From NCBI RefSeq assembly GCF_003672135.1, contig NC_039511.1, positions 5,234,464 through 5,298,463 of the forward strand: 64,000 nt of DNA. Reading direction: 5' to 3'. This DNA is from Ooceraea biroi (Eukaryota > Arthropoda > Insecta > Hymenoptera > Formicidae). This document shows, piece after piece, positions 38,701-49,100 of the stretch. Made by a program: the position numbers and the translations under genes. The stretch's first letter is position 1. Each line of letters starts with the position of its first letter. The notes under the pieces were generated by a model. It had not been told where the DNA came from, did no database searches, and saw nothing but the letters and a program-made list of their open reading frames with translations.

Positions 38701-41700
38701 GTATTATGCGCCATATAATTAATCGTCTGCCGGCATGAATAAATGAGCGTGCACTGCATCTGTAAGCCGAGCGAGTGCTGCACCTCGCATGCGCCGCCCA
38801 CTGTAAGCTTTTTCGAATTCACCGACAGGTATTGTCCTTTTACGGTATTCCTCCTTCAGTTTAGGAAAGTGCGAATGTATGCGAAACGCCGACGCGTTGG
38901 TCGTGCACGGTTGCAGTTGCCATCTCGCAGTAATACTTTACGTCCCGTATAGATGCATACATATGCGCTGCGCATTATCTGGATAATCGCCAGTGTGCTG
39001 CATCCCTTGTATCATATTAATACCAAGAGATATGAGCTTGCACGATCCCCCTCTTTCCTTTTCTCTGAAAAATCCTAGCTGGTATCTCCTATAAGGAATA
39101 TAAATTGCGCGCGTTTACTTGGATTAATAGCTTGAATTAATATAGCATTTAATTTGAAAAATTGAAAACCGAACTTTTTGATTGATCCAATATTTTATAT
39201 ACTGTAATACGATAATTATTGGATTTAAAGACCGCAAATGAATTTATTTATACATGGCGCAATATGCTGTATACAATATTATTTATATTCCAACTATCCT
39301 ACAGAAATATAGCATATAAAATAAACGAGATGCATTTCATAGTATTTTATGATTATTGCGATAGTTTAGATGTAAAATTTAACTCGTAGTTTTTCGTGTT
39401 GAACAAACTGATAGCGCTTTTACCGAATTTCTGAAATAACATTTCTATTCAAATAATGGTTGTTACGTGAGAGATCAATTTCAAATTTTTTGCCGAGAAT
39501 ATCTCGGCTTTCAGTGTTATAAATTTTAGAAACGGGCACGTAGACGCGTATAAAACCGGTGGAAACGTATGTGTCGGTTAAACATGACAAGGTGGATACC
39601 CTGTCGAACGCAGCAGAGCTTCGAAAGTTTCGTTAATTATTCGCGAAGAAAAGAGTGACGCGCGTCCTGACGAATTTGCGCGCGGAGCGTGGATGCGCCA
39701 CTTTTCACGGGGAAAAAGTTTCCCCGGCGCCGCCATAATTAGTGAAATTTCCGCCAGGAAAATAGCGGACCTTATTATAACGCGGTTGTTTGAACAAATT
39801 CGCACGTATGCCCGTCGGCTAACAAAGACGTCGTCTACCTTTTCAGAGAACTTTGAAAAACGTCTCCTTTTTATGCGTTATTTTATGCGTTATGATTGGA
39901 GTTATTATCGGTGCATTTAATAAAATCGCAAATAAATTAATATACATTCTTTTAAATTTCAAAATTGCCGAAAAAAGTATTATAGAATATTATGCGGAAC
40001 TAATTTACAATCTTTTGACTCGCTTTGTTTTAATCTCAAAGGTAACTACATTCTCTTATAAATTGTACGCAAATTTTCACGACATTATTAGTGAAGAGTT
40101 CTTTATAAACCCATCTAATTTCTCGAGAGAGAAATAACGTGATGAGCCTGTAAAAGTCCAATTTCATTTTCCGTCAGACAGTTGGAATCCGAGGAATAGT
40201 CGCCAGAATCGACTTTCGCTTGATGTCTCTAAACGATATCGCAAAGCGGAGCAACAAATTCTAATAAATATAAAACAGCTTGTTACAACGTGCGATTGTA
40301 CCGTATTGCAGCACGACTACACGTGCGTGAGAGAGAAAACGAGAAAGGGATAGCTAGTGCAATGAGCTAAGTTAAAACTGGCGGAAGTTAGCCTGCGTGC
40401 GAGCTTTTAATTTAAAATCCGATTCACCCTTTAGACCGATTCGTCCGCCGTTACTCCACGCCGCACGCTTAATTTGTGGTTCCCATGGAGATGCAACGAC
40501 TCCGTGAGTGCATGCGACGCGCGCGCGAGCGGAATGGGAGATAATAAAAAGAGAGAATAAGCCGTTTGATGTAGAAATCAATAAAGCCGAATTTGTAAAA
40601 AAAAAAAGAGGAAAAGAGACGTGACACGCTCACATACTGCGCGCACGCGCGCGAGTGTTTCGCGTCTGGCGGAAGCGTCAAGCGAAAAAATAAATGAGAT
40701 GAAGAGTGCCAACGTCGGGGCTTGATTTACATTGACAGTGATGAGTTATAACATACGAAGCCGCATGCGAGCGTATGCATGAGCATTTTGCACAAAACCT
40801 CGGCAGTGCCGATAGATCCTTATTTTCTTTTTAGCGATTTCTCTACGCGCCCAACCTATTTTCCATCGCTTACGCGACGTATAACGCGATCTCATTGTTA
40901 AGCAAATTTCCGGCTGGTCGAGATTGATTGATCGGACTGTGAATGTACAAGAATGCTCTGAGAGAGAATACACTGCACGGATCCACCGCATTCAAGATCG
41001 GTTCGCGTCAGATTCGATGAATTTGCGGCGATTTTGCGAGGACTCGCAGTATCTTGAATCGTGATAATTAAGTTTGTAAGTGTAAGAGGCTGGAAGACGC
41101 AAGCTTTACGCGACAGCAAAGTCTCATTAATGTTGTCCGCTTGTTTAGGACGCCCTGTGGAAGCTTGTGCAAGCGTCGCCGACTATTACATGCCGATAAA
41201 AATCCTATTATGCCTGTTACGTAAAGGCGATTACATTTCAATACAGCAGGCAGGCAGATAGGCAGCGACCGAAACCTTTTTATAATGACGGGCATCCTCC
41301 GGGCGAACTGCGGGAGAATCGTACGGGCTTTCCGTTTCGCAAGAGTACCGCCGCACGATTCGTTACGAGTGGCATCGTTAAAAACACGAAGGCTTAAGCA
41401 CGACATCCTCTCGAGTGTCACGCCCATGGGCGGACGTGCCACGAATCTTTCGTACTTGTGACGGCTACAGGTAGTAGACAGCAAATCTGAATGGAAAGAG
41501 CATTAATTAAATCTTGATCGCCATTTTCGTTGTGCTTATAGGGACACGAAAGGACTTGTAGTGTCATTGATATCTTCATTGAACTTCTTGAATATTATAA
41601 ATGTCTCTAATTATCACTTAAGTATATCAGAAAGCTTTAAGTCTAATTCACTCTTCAAGAGCTATCTGGAGACATCATTAACGCATATACATATATATAG

Positions 41701-43897
41701 GAGAGAGAACTTGCAACATGCATATTATCTGATACACGGACATTCTTGTTGCATATGCTGCATGATGAAGATTACTTAACTCGAATCAACTCCGTAGAGT
41801 CAGCAACGTGATGCAAAAAATGCATGATGGGCTCAGACAGTCTTGCTTTCGCCGTTTAGAGACATCGATTAGAAATGCCGTTAGTCTCTTCACGTACTCG
41901 TCACGGGGACGATTGCGTGAGTCTTCGATTTCGATCTACGGCATTGCGTCTGACCTCGCGCTTAATCACGAGCGCGACGGACGAGGAATATTCGCCAAGT
42001 GAATTATTTTGCGAAGTTCTGGAAGCAGCACCCGGTGCTCCTCGATCTCTCATCGGTCGATCTTTCCGGCGGATTCTCGCGATCAGCGTTCCAACGATCA
42101 CTGGTATGACTCGGCACGTTGGACCATTAATTCCGAGTTGCGTCACTCCTCTGAAATGTGCCTTGCATATGAGGGACGAGGAAGAGCGGAACAAAAATGA
42201 GCGGCGTCGTCCTTGCTGCTCTCCGGCTACCTTGGACACCGCGAGAACGACGAAGCGACGAAGATTTATCCTCGGGTAATCGCCCAGGGTGTATCTGTGC
42301 AGTCGACCCGTGATTGATGTTCACGCGTTCCGCAACGCGATCGTCGTGTGTAACGAGTCCGCGCTTTGGCGAACGACGTGTCGATGTCCAAGTCTTTTTT
42401 GCGACAGATCCAAAGCCTCTCTTCTCTTCCTCTTGTTCGTATTTCTTGGTGAAAACAAAAAATTGATTCGTAGCGTTACGCAATATTGCTCTCTTGTGAG
42501 ATCGACTGGCAGGAGCGAGCGAGCTGACGATCATTTATCTGTTACGAGTCTTGTGCTAACCGAGAAAGTGTATTATCTTAACTGTATATTGATTATCTCG
42601 TTCTATCTCGTTCTGTTTCTCGTTATGTCGATTTAATGGCTGTTTAATTTTCTCTTTTCACGTAATGAAACCGTACGGCTGCGATTCTTGTATCGTGTTC
42701 TCTTCAGGATTTCGGTAAGTTGTAGTTTGAGTATTTAGTGAATTGTAGCTGTGGGCCTGGATTTGTACAAGAGATTTCTCAGCGGAATGCAACATTTCTC
42801 TGCTTTGGAGAAATTACTTCTCCAAGTGAAGCACTGCGGAGCTCTTTAATCGCGAACTATATTCGCGTTTACTATGCGCAACGGGTTTCCGCGGAACCTC
42901 CAGATCATGGATTCACCCAGAACCCTGGGAGAATCGCGCGTAAGCTCGCGTGAATACGGAGCACTTATTCGTCCTGGCGGTTTCCTCCTTGCGTGCCTCA
43001 GAGAGGAGTTTAAGGATCAAACACTCGCACGATACACGGGGAACCGATACCTCAATGCCATGTTATAGATACGACGGAGCACCGAATCCAGATATTATCG
43101 GCTCTTTCGTTGTGTACTTTCGCTGTGTCACGAGCTTGCGTTCTGAAATGCCGTATCTTCCCTCGATACTCCTCCGAGACGCATGGCCGTAAACTTACTT
43201 TAGGTAAACTTTGCTTCGACGTAGGAGCGCGCGACGGAGAAAAATTGCTACCGGTGGGTCTCTTCGATCGTGAATCGGCCATGTCATGAAAGGGGAAGAT
43301 TCGCGCGTCGTCGACCAGCGATGGTTTTCGTCCATTTGACTTGTTGGTTCTCCATAGCCTCGGGAGATTTAGTGTCTCCACGTGTTCACGCGAGGATACG
43401 GGGAACGATGGTAGCACGACGCGACGTAACGTGGTCTTCTGATGGGAACAACCCTAGGCAACGCACCGTGGCATAGGAAAACAGTAATCATGGGGCAACT
43501 TGTAGCAAGTGAGAATTCGGGATTCAAAGGGAGGGAGAAAGAGGGAGGTGTTGGATCGAGTTGGTAATGTAATACGAGCCGCAATGCATACAAATGTCAT
43601 TCTCATCTCTCGAGGTGCCACTCTGCTTCGCTCTTTCCTTCCTTGTTTCCTTCCTATCTTCCCTTCTCTTTCCTTCCTTGTTTCCTCGTTCTTAGCGCTC
43701 CAAGTTACACTTTCTTTCATTACATGTTCCTTGTTCATGCCTTATTGGCTACACGAACAGTTCGCGTGCGCGCGTATCGAATCCGGTAACAACGAGATCT
43801 AATATCGACTAGTGAACGATGCACTTGCACCTGCCGCGACGGCAGCAACGACGACAACAACAATAACCGGAGGTAACGTCGATAGAGAGAGACGCAT
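18352..43897 (-). CDS. Secreted single-domain chitin-binding protein (CPAP1-like), 3 exons over 25.5 kb
   Basis: Joining minus-strand exons 43897-43831, 30990-30805 and 18698-18352 gives 67 + 186 + 347 = 600 nt, that is 199 residues and a stop. Both junctions are phase 1 and each makes a Gly codon (G|GC and G|GT). The order is: signal peptide (residues 1-22, polyvaline core), a basic then acidic linker with EDDYYYDDPVDE (about 40-55), a GRPGTDYPVL lead-in (about 85-95), one Peritrophin-A/ChtBD2 domain with six Cys (about 103-158), and a C-terminal tail. Such proteins are secreted, bind chitin and work in cuticle or tracheal matrix; the GRPG-x-DYP lead-in and CDWWF motif are typical of CPAP1. 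Introns are 12.8 and 12.1 kb. The second contains a mariner and a foldback element. The exact orthologue is not recognised, and non-coding 5' exons may lie further right. Confidence 0.8.
18824..20108 (-). mobile_element. mariner transposon, 1285 bp, nearly intact
   Basis: Terminal inverted repeats of about 30 bp (TTGGGTCATTAAGTATGAAA at 18824, complement ending at 20108) appear identical, with TA target duplications at 18822-18823 and 20109-20110. The transposase gene fills the minus strand. Length and structure are those of a full mariner. Transposase similarity recalls the cecropia/Hsmar1 group, the source of the vertebrate SETMAR domain. It lies in intron 2 of the chitin-binding gene in the same orientation, about 125 bp upstream of the last exon's acceptor. 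Confidence 0.95.
18900..19918 (-). pseudogene. mariner transposase (D,D34D) with one 1-nt frameshift
   Basis: The frame from 19918 begins MEKSKIRVIYEYEFRRG with the N-terminal HTH region that binds the inverted repeats, includes the GRPKTKVDNDHL linker, and shifts near 19622-19627, where one base is missing after ACCATATTG. The second frame then runs to the TGA at 18902-18900. The catalytic triad is present: Asp in VTCDEKW, Asp in LLHDNARPH and Asp 34 residues on in YSPDLSPTDYHFF. The WVPHEL motif between the domains is intact. With one base restored the protein would be 339 residues, standard for mariner. The enzyme cuts and pastes DNA into TA sites in the nucleus. The single lesion and matching ends mean a young copy. 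Confidence 0.93.
20863..20902. repeat. (GA)n microsatellite
   Basis: About 20 GA units with one interruption (GAAAGA), inside intron 2. Confidence 0.95.
21229..21263. repeat. (GA)n microsatellite
   Basis: About 17 uninterrupted GA units. It creates the serine/leucine-rich false frames on the minus strand (20999-21598). Confidence 0.95.
24102..24122. repeat. (GCAC)n tetranucleotide microsatellite
   Basis: Five GCAC units in a very CpG-rich block (23900-24500). Confidence 0.9.
24608..24625. repeat. (CT)n microsatellite
   Basis: Nine CT units. Confidence 0.9.
24827..24854. repeat. 28-bp perfect palindrome
   Basis: AAATGTTATATACT followed directly by its reverse complement. No mobile element ends or duplications are visible. 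Confidence 0.85.
24855..24870. repeat. 16-bp perfect palindrome
   Basis: TGTGACAGCTGTCACA abuts the 28-bp palindrome. It contains a CAGCTG E-box; whether it binds a bHLH factor is unknown. Confidence 0.8.
26018..26672. mobile_element. TTAA-flanked foldback element, 655 bp
   Basis: Arms of about 310 bp (GGGGTAACGCCACTCTAGCG at the left, complement at the right) pair almost throughout, meeting near 26345-26375. TTAA is duplicated exactly (26014-26017, 26673-26676). The left arm carries extra bases absent from the right (about 26193-26200 and 26211-26232), probably losses from the right arm between short repeats. There is no protein; the 90-codon frame at 26086 is arm sequence. It has the same architecture as the element at 6396-7115 but a different sequence. 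Confidence 0.85.
26780..26800. repeat. (CT)n microsatellite
   Basis: Interrupted CT run just right of the TTAA foldback. Confidence 0.8.
30805..30990 (-). CDS. Middle coding exon: linker of the chitin-binding protein
   Basis: Found by matching splice phase to the last exon. Acceptor CTTTTACAG precedes 30990; the donor GTACGT follows 30805. The 186 nt read 2 + 61 codons + 1, phase 1 at both ends. The product begins GARGSRSKVLKRAKPLD, continues into an acidic tyrosine stretch (EDDYYYDDPVDE), then PPGFLSPSVREYLDLGKSIP, which runs straight into the GRPGTDYP of the last exon. The continuity of frame and the family-like GKSIPGRPG junction are the main support. There is no domain of its own; it is probably a disordered spacer. 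Confidence 0.85.
33596..33613. repeat. (AG)n microsatellite in a polypurine tract
   Basis: Nine AG units at the right end of a 180-bp purine-rich stretch. Confidence 0.85.
35480..35748. repeat. 61-bp degenerate minisatellite, about 4.5 copies
   Basis: A unit opening TGATCTTC-x-TGAT-xx-GCGGAAGATC and closing with AGAGAGAA-x-CTCG-x-GAG recurs at about 35480, 35542, 35603, 35664 and 35725, a 61-62 bp period with roughly 20-25 percent divergence. Each unit has the inverted pair GATCTTC/GAAGATC, so each copy can form a small stem. It ends in the CT/GA microsatellite. The minus-strand 88-codon frame here is a by-product. Confidence 0.85.
35749..35799. repeat. (CT)n followed by (GA)n, self-complementary
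   Basis: About 14 CT units are followed immediately by about 11 GA units with a GGG interruption, an inverted microsatellite able to form a hairpin. Confidence 0.9.
35929..35946. repeat. (CTACT)n pentanucleotide repeat
   Basis: Three to four tandem CTACT units. Confidence 0.75.
43831..43897 (-). CDS. First coding exon: signal peptide of the chitin-binding protein
   Basis: Starts at the ATG 43897-43895 (G at -3). It encodes MRLSLSTLPPVIVVVVVAAV and ends Ala-Ala plus one base, a textbook secretion signal: one basic residue, a hydrophobic polyvaline core and small residues before the cut. Cleavage is likely after VAA, just before the next exon's GGARG. The exon ends at CAG|GTGCAAGT, phase 1, which fits the middle exon. 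The donor is weaker than consensus at positions +4 and +5. I chose this exon for strand, phase and signal peptide; transcript evidence could show another. Confidence 0.7.
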
Positions 43898-44528
43898 GCC
43901 GATTGTCTTCGCCTTGTGGGAGTAATCGAAGATCGCCGTTACCGCGGAATCGAAACCGGCGAATTTTCCGTCTGGCGACAGTCAGCAAGCTGCGAGCGAA
44001 GTTCGCGCGATATAGAGAATCCGGCACGTATCCCCGAAATGAGAACGGGTTCCTCCGGACAAAGAATACGCCACGACGAAGCAAGCGTCCCGCCACGGGC
44101 GAAACGGTGCCATTTCCCGAGCGGGAAAACGCTCCGCTCGCCTGGTCCGCCGCTGGATAATGAAACTCGCGAAGACTCGCTGTAAGAGATCTCGGAGCCG
44201 CTTTTGTCGAGCGATACGTGCCGCGACAATCGTGTTCTTATTTAGCCGACGGTGCGCAAGATTCGTCCGCATTCCGCGTTATTAAATCAGCCCACTTTCG
44301 TCTCGTACGCGACCGATGATAAATTTCTAAAGACCACTCGTAAAACCGTATAAAGAGGCTGTCATGTTCCCTTATAGCCCGCGCTGTTTTGTATAATGTA
44401 CTTTGCTCGGTGTTATTAAGTACATGATGCAGCGTGGCTTGCACGCGTAATGAGTGTCATAAAAGAAACAATGCGGCCAGACGACGCGCGACGCATCGAA
44501 TGCAGTGCCGCGCGCGAAAGTTGCATTA
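43898..44528. promoter_or_regulatory. Probable 5' UTR and promoter-proximal DNA of the chitin-binding gene
   Basis: CpG-rich 630 bp between the start codon and the inverted-repeat element at 44529. Overlapping frames on both strands (85-96 codons) are chance. No convincing TATA box is seen on the minus strand; CpG-rich TATA-less promoters are common. Assignment is by position only. Confidence 0.35.
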
Positions 44529-46161
44529 AAGGCCCGTCTACAGAGGCCGTAACGCCAGATGCCAGATGCAGCTCGTAGACGCAAACGCAGCACAGAGAAA
44601 ACGCGTTCAGAGGCTTAATTTTAAATAATCCTCAATAATATAATTCTCAATAATATTATATTATTAATAACTATATTTTTATATAAAACATATCAAATAT
44701 CATTATAAATATTATACGGCCGATTAGCGAATGCGTGCACGCTGCGTGCCGTGAAACGGTAAAAAAAAGTATGAAAATCAGTTTCAAACATATGGAGACC
44801 TAACTTCACGCAACCTACCATTTTCGAAAAACATACAACCCTAAAAAACCTTTTTAAAAAAATATATATATACGCCAAATACATAAAAACTCCCAACTTG
44901 TCAAAACTCAAAACTAAATATGAAATCAATAATTAACTAGCCAAGTATCTAGAAGCAGTTTGAGTATTTTACCCAAACGTTTTCCATGCGTACTCTCTTA
45001 TCGCATGACGACATTGAAGTACTTGGCGTGCCCGAATCACATTAAAACGTCCTGTCTACCTATAAGAGACACAAAATCATTTGCGAGTCATTATTGAAAA
45101 TCATGAAGATACAAGATACAATACAAATCAAGATATTGTACAAATTTACAAGATTTACAAAATTTACAAGAATACATGACCACTGCGATCCGGGTATTTC
45201 TTAACACACTCATTAGAACTGAATTATTGTGTATAATATCATTTTCGTAATTAACATATCGTTTTTGATAATTAATAATGAAAATTTTTTATCTTTTCCA
45301 TATTTCTTTCACTTTCGTTTTAATCAGTTGACGCCGTTTTTTCTGCTACCTTGACACTTGAAGCTGAAATCATTTGACTTCTTTTCTCTGACGCTAGCGT
45401 CAAGTGATGTCACGTGACGACGCTCGACGCTGCTTTTCAGCGTCTCATGAATTAGCACCTTTACGCCGTCGCCGTTCGGCGACGCTGGCGCGGCGCGTCT
45501 CTTTATAGTGAGTACCCGGCTTTACGCCGTCGCCGTCGCCGTCCGGCGACGTGAACCTATCGTACGTATGTGAACGCGCCTTTAGGGACAAACTCGCTTT
45601 GCTTGTGTGCGTGCGAGCGTACGTACGTGAGTCTGAACCTGAATCTGGAGAAGAATGAAACGTCACAAGTGTTGCATACGATTACGGTATCTGAGGATGG
45701 AGTGCACCAATTTTTTTCGAAGTGGTCGCAATCGAAAGCTTGCATCCACATTATGTCATAAAAGTATCATTAGATTTTTCAGTACGTCTTTAGTTCCTGA
45801 GATATTGTAATCAAAAGTTTATTTGACATGAATTTAACGTAAAATTCCGGATAAGCTACTTGGTAGCGCGCGACGTCTATGCAGTGGCTCTCATTGCTCG
45901 GAATCTTGTTCTTTATGTACTTGGGCGTTGCGACGCTACCGCGTCGCTTGATGATATAATGACATATATGGTAATGATATTTGATATGTTTTATGTAAAA
46001 ATATAGTCATTAATAATATAATATTATTGAGAATTATTGATAATTATAATATTATTGAGGATTATTTAAAATTAAGCCTCTGAACGCGTTTTCTCTGTGC
46101 TGCGTTTGCGTCTGCGAGCTGCGTCTGGCGTCTGGCGTTGCGGCCTATGTAGACGGGCCTT
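44529..46161. mobile_element. Non-autonomous element with about 180-bp inverted repeats, 1.63 kb
   Basis: The left arm (44529-44706, AAGGCCCGTCTACA) and the right arm (about 45979-46161, inverted) pair over about 180 bp with few mismatches, through a GCGTTTTCTCTGTGCTGCG block, an AT-rich AATAATATT block and a TATCAAATATCATT block. TA flanks both sides (44527-44528, 46162-46163). The 1.27 kb interior has no transposase; it includes a CpG-rich patch with two CTTTACGCCGTCGCCG copies (45458 and 45521). The family is not recognised. Matching frames at the two ends (LRLRLRAASG-x-WR) are shadows of the arms. Confidence 0.8.
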
Positions 46162-46163
46162 TA

Positions 46164-49100
46164 GCGAAGCGCGCGTGCCCCGCCGCGAAAAACAGAGAGA
46201 GAGAAAAAGAAAAAAGAGAGGCGAAGCCACCTGCAGCCAAATGGGATTGCATCGTGGTATTCAAAGGCAGCTTGTCACGCGGTAACGAGGTGTAATGGAA
46301 ATCTCTGTTTTTCGTTTTCGTCGTGGTGTGTTGCCTCGTCGTGTGCTCGTGGAAAGCTCTTCCCTCTTCCCTGGAAAAAGTACAAACTCCAACCGGATTT
46401 ATTCCGGCGATACACATATTCGCGGCACGATGCGTATGCATTCAGTATCTACTTTCGCATTGAATCAATTTCCATGTTATTACACGTCAAAAAGTATTTC
46501 ATTCCTGAGAGTTCTCCAGAAGTAACACGGTTTTTTTCTTTGCGACAAAACGCGTGCTTCGTTCCGGAAACTTTGCCTGCTAATTCCATGCTTGCGCGAA
46601 CACACATATTTCGGTTCGACTCGTATTCGCGATTTCCTGAGCGTGTGCGCGAACCAGCAAGTTATTTCTCCCCCCTCCAAGAACCACCGTTGTAAGCCCG
46701 TTTCGGCAACAGTCGTTCCAAACCTAACTTGCTAACCGCGCTATTTTCGGGGCTAAATGGCACGAGGGAAATAGAGGCACCGACAGTACGGGGGATAGCT
46801 CCTCGCCGTTTAGTCTTATCCCCGGTAGAGTCTCGACATATGCGTTACCCCTGTGCTTACGTGATAGCTTGAAACACCAAGCCAACTGGCATCCTGCGCA
46901 AGCGACGTCGTTCAACGGCCAAGTGATAACGAGATTCCTACATAGAAACATATTTCTACACGGAGAGAGAAATTGACAGCGCGAATCATCATCTGAACGA
47001 CCGCGAAGCTAAGGACGGCAATTTGCACGTTGCTCGGCAGAGCAAGTGCTCGTAGAAATCTACAAACGGAACTCGGAGACACGGTGTTGATCATCGTAAT
47101 GTGTGCTGTTCCCCTCGGCTCCCTTGGAAAGTGTCAACGCGAGAGATTCCCGCTGTTCTCCGGACGGATCTACGATTGCGAGTGCACGTGCGTGAGAGAC
47201 AGATGAGCCGGTTTGTTGACAGACCCGCACGGCTAAAACCTTACGTAAACGCGCGAGCGTTACGTAATCCGGCGGTAGTCCACGTTGGAGTCGGTGCCGG
47301 CGCGGTGAAAGATCCGCGCCGACGATCTCGCGAGAGTGCGGATGCAGTCTCGCTCTTTCTTCAATGAACATTCCTCCATTCCCCATCCGTTAAAATCCGA
47401 CTCCTGCCGTCTCGCGCCGTATCGCCGAATCCGCTCCGTGATTTACGCGCCGCTAGGAGCTTCCTGCCGCCACGACACTGCTCGTCCATGGGATCGCGAT
47501 GGCATGCCTCGGTGCAATTCCGACTTCCGTGCAGTTATTCATCGCGCGTTAATAAGGGACTTTAAGCGCTAACCGTGCGTTGTTTATAATCTGTACTCGC
47601 TAGCGTTCGGCGAGCGGAATGAAAGGTTAAACCGTTCACACGCGTAAATCCAGCGTACATGGGATATTTGACGGCGAAACACGTGCCTGTCTCGCGGAAA
47701 TTCATCGGCAATCGAGCGGTATCGAAAACGTATCCGGCGAGAGCGGAGGAGGGGTGAACGCGACCGCGACCCTTGGCGCGGGGTGATGTACGTGTGTCGA
47801 TACCATTGTATCGCGTCCGTTTTACGGCTTCATTTCTCCATCGCGGTTTTTACAATTTCTTATCACCTGATCTTTCTTTCCCTTGCGTAACAGTACCGCG
47901 TTCACGTGGCGGCACGTGCAGCAAACAGGAAGAAGGATCAGGGAGGGTCAGGGGCCAAAAAGGCTCCTCCGCCTCTCGCAGGACTCTCGAGGATCTTCCT
48001 TACTGCGTGAGATTTCCTGAATCGCTGCGTGAGAGAGTCGCCACGTAAGCGAAATGGTACACATGAGCCCGCTTTCTGCGAGATCCGCGGGGCATGGAAA
48101 CCATAGTGAAAAGGATCGTGAGAGGTAACGAGAGAGGGAGAGAAAGAGAGTGAAAGATGCAGAAAGAGAGAGCCTCATCGCATCGAGGTCGCGACTTCAT
48201 TTGGTTGCAAGGGCGCGGCGAGGTCCTTCTTTTCCTTCGCTCGACGCGTGCATAATGCAGTCGCGCGTTTGCGTCGCCAGCCAAGCGGTCGACATGCTTA
48301 TTACGGCGTATATGCATAACAAAGAAAAACTTGGGTTGTACACCGCCGACACGCGTGTGTCGTTTGCCGAATCACGTACATGCACGTCCCTCCAAACGAT
48401 GCGGCACGGCGCCAGCGAAATTTTAATGCCGCGCATCTCCCCCCGCGGCTGCTAATAAACCGCCTGCCGATGATAGTCCGCGGCTTCTCGATCATGTCAG
48501 GCCCCCATGCATGCATTGTGGAATCCGCTCAAAGAATTGCACTTTTGGACGTCTCACAACCAGTCTCGCCAAGTGAGTTCTTCAAGCGGGAACGGACGGG
48601 GATGACGGCGGTTTCCGCGAGCCATAACGCGCGCGTTATCGCGCGTTTCTGGCGGATACGGTCAGTCTGCGAACGATGAGCGTTAACGAGCGTAATGGCC
48701 AGGAGTGACTTGAGCTGTATTAAGTGTACTTTCGCTTACACCGCCAATTAGAGGCTCCGTGCTGCGGGCCGGGCTATTCGGTCGAATTTAGCGGGTATTA
48801 TGTAAATGTAAATAGCCGACCGAGAGAGAGTGGCAACGATAATACGAATTATCCGAACGAGAGCTGCAGGCATCGGCGGGTAATTAAGACTAGAGTTAAC
48901 GCGCGTGCCGTCTTGTCGGGATTCTTTTTATGTGGCGTTTTAATTAGTCGCACAAAAGGGGCAACAACCACCGCCCCGTATTATCGACGATGGTAGGCCG
49001 CGATGCAACGAATAGCGACGGCAGGATAATTATTCGGACAACCGTGGCGACATTGTTACGTTTTGATTGCCGTATTGTTTGTTACGAGACTTTAATTGAC

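Larger units (their letters stand above)
30991..43830 (-). other. Intron 1 of the chitin-binding gene (12.8 kb)
   Basis: Begins CAG|GTGCAAGT (43830) and ends at the acceptor before 30990, phase 1. It contains a 61-bp minisatellite (35480-35748), an inverted CT/GA microsatellite (35749-35799), polypyrimidine or polypurine patches (33430-33620, 36640-36750, 43620-43690) and AT-rich islands rich in TTAAT/ATTA words (38380-38730, 39090-39540). Frames here reach 169 codons but show no domain; none is supported as an exon. Confidence 0.65.

Noticed and set aside
44372..44593. Frame resembling the one at 46097-46285 (LRLRLRAASG motif)
   Set aside because: The two are similar only because they read the two inverted arms of the element at 44529-46161; it is not a gene family.
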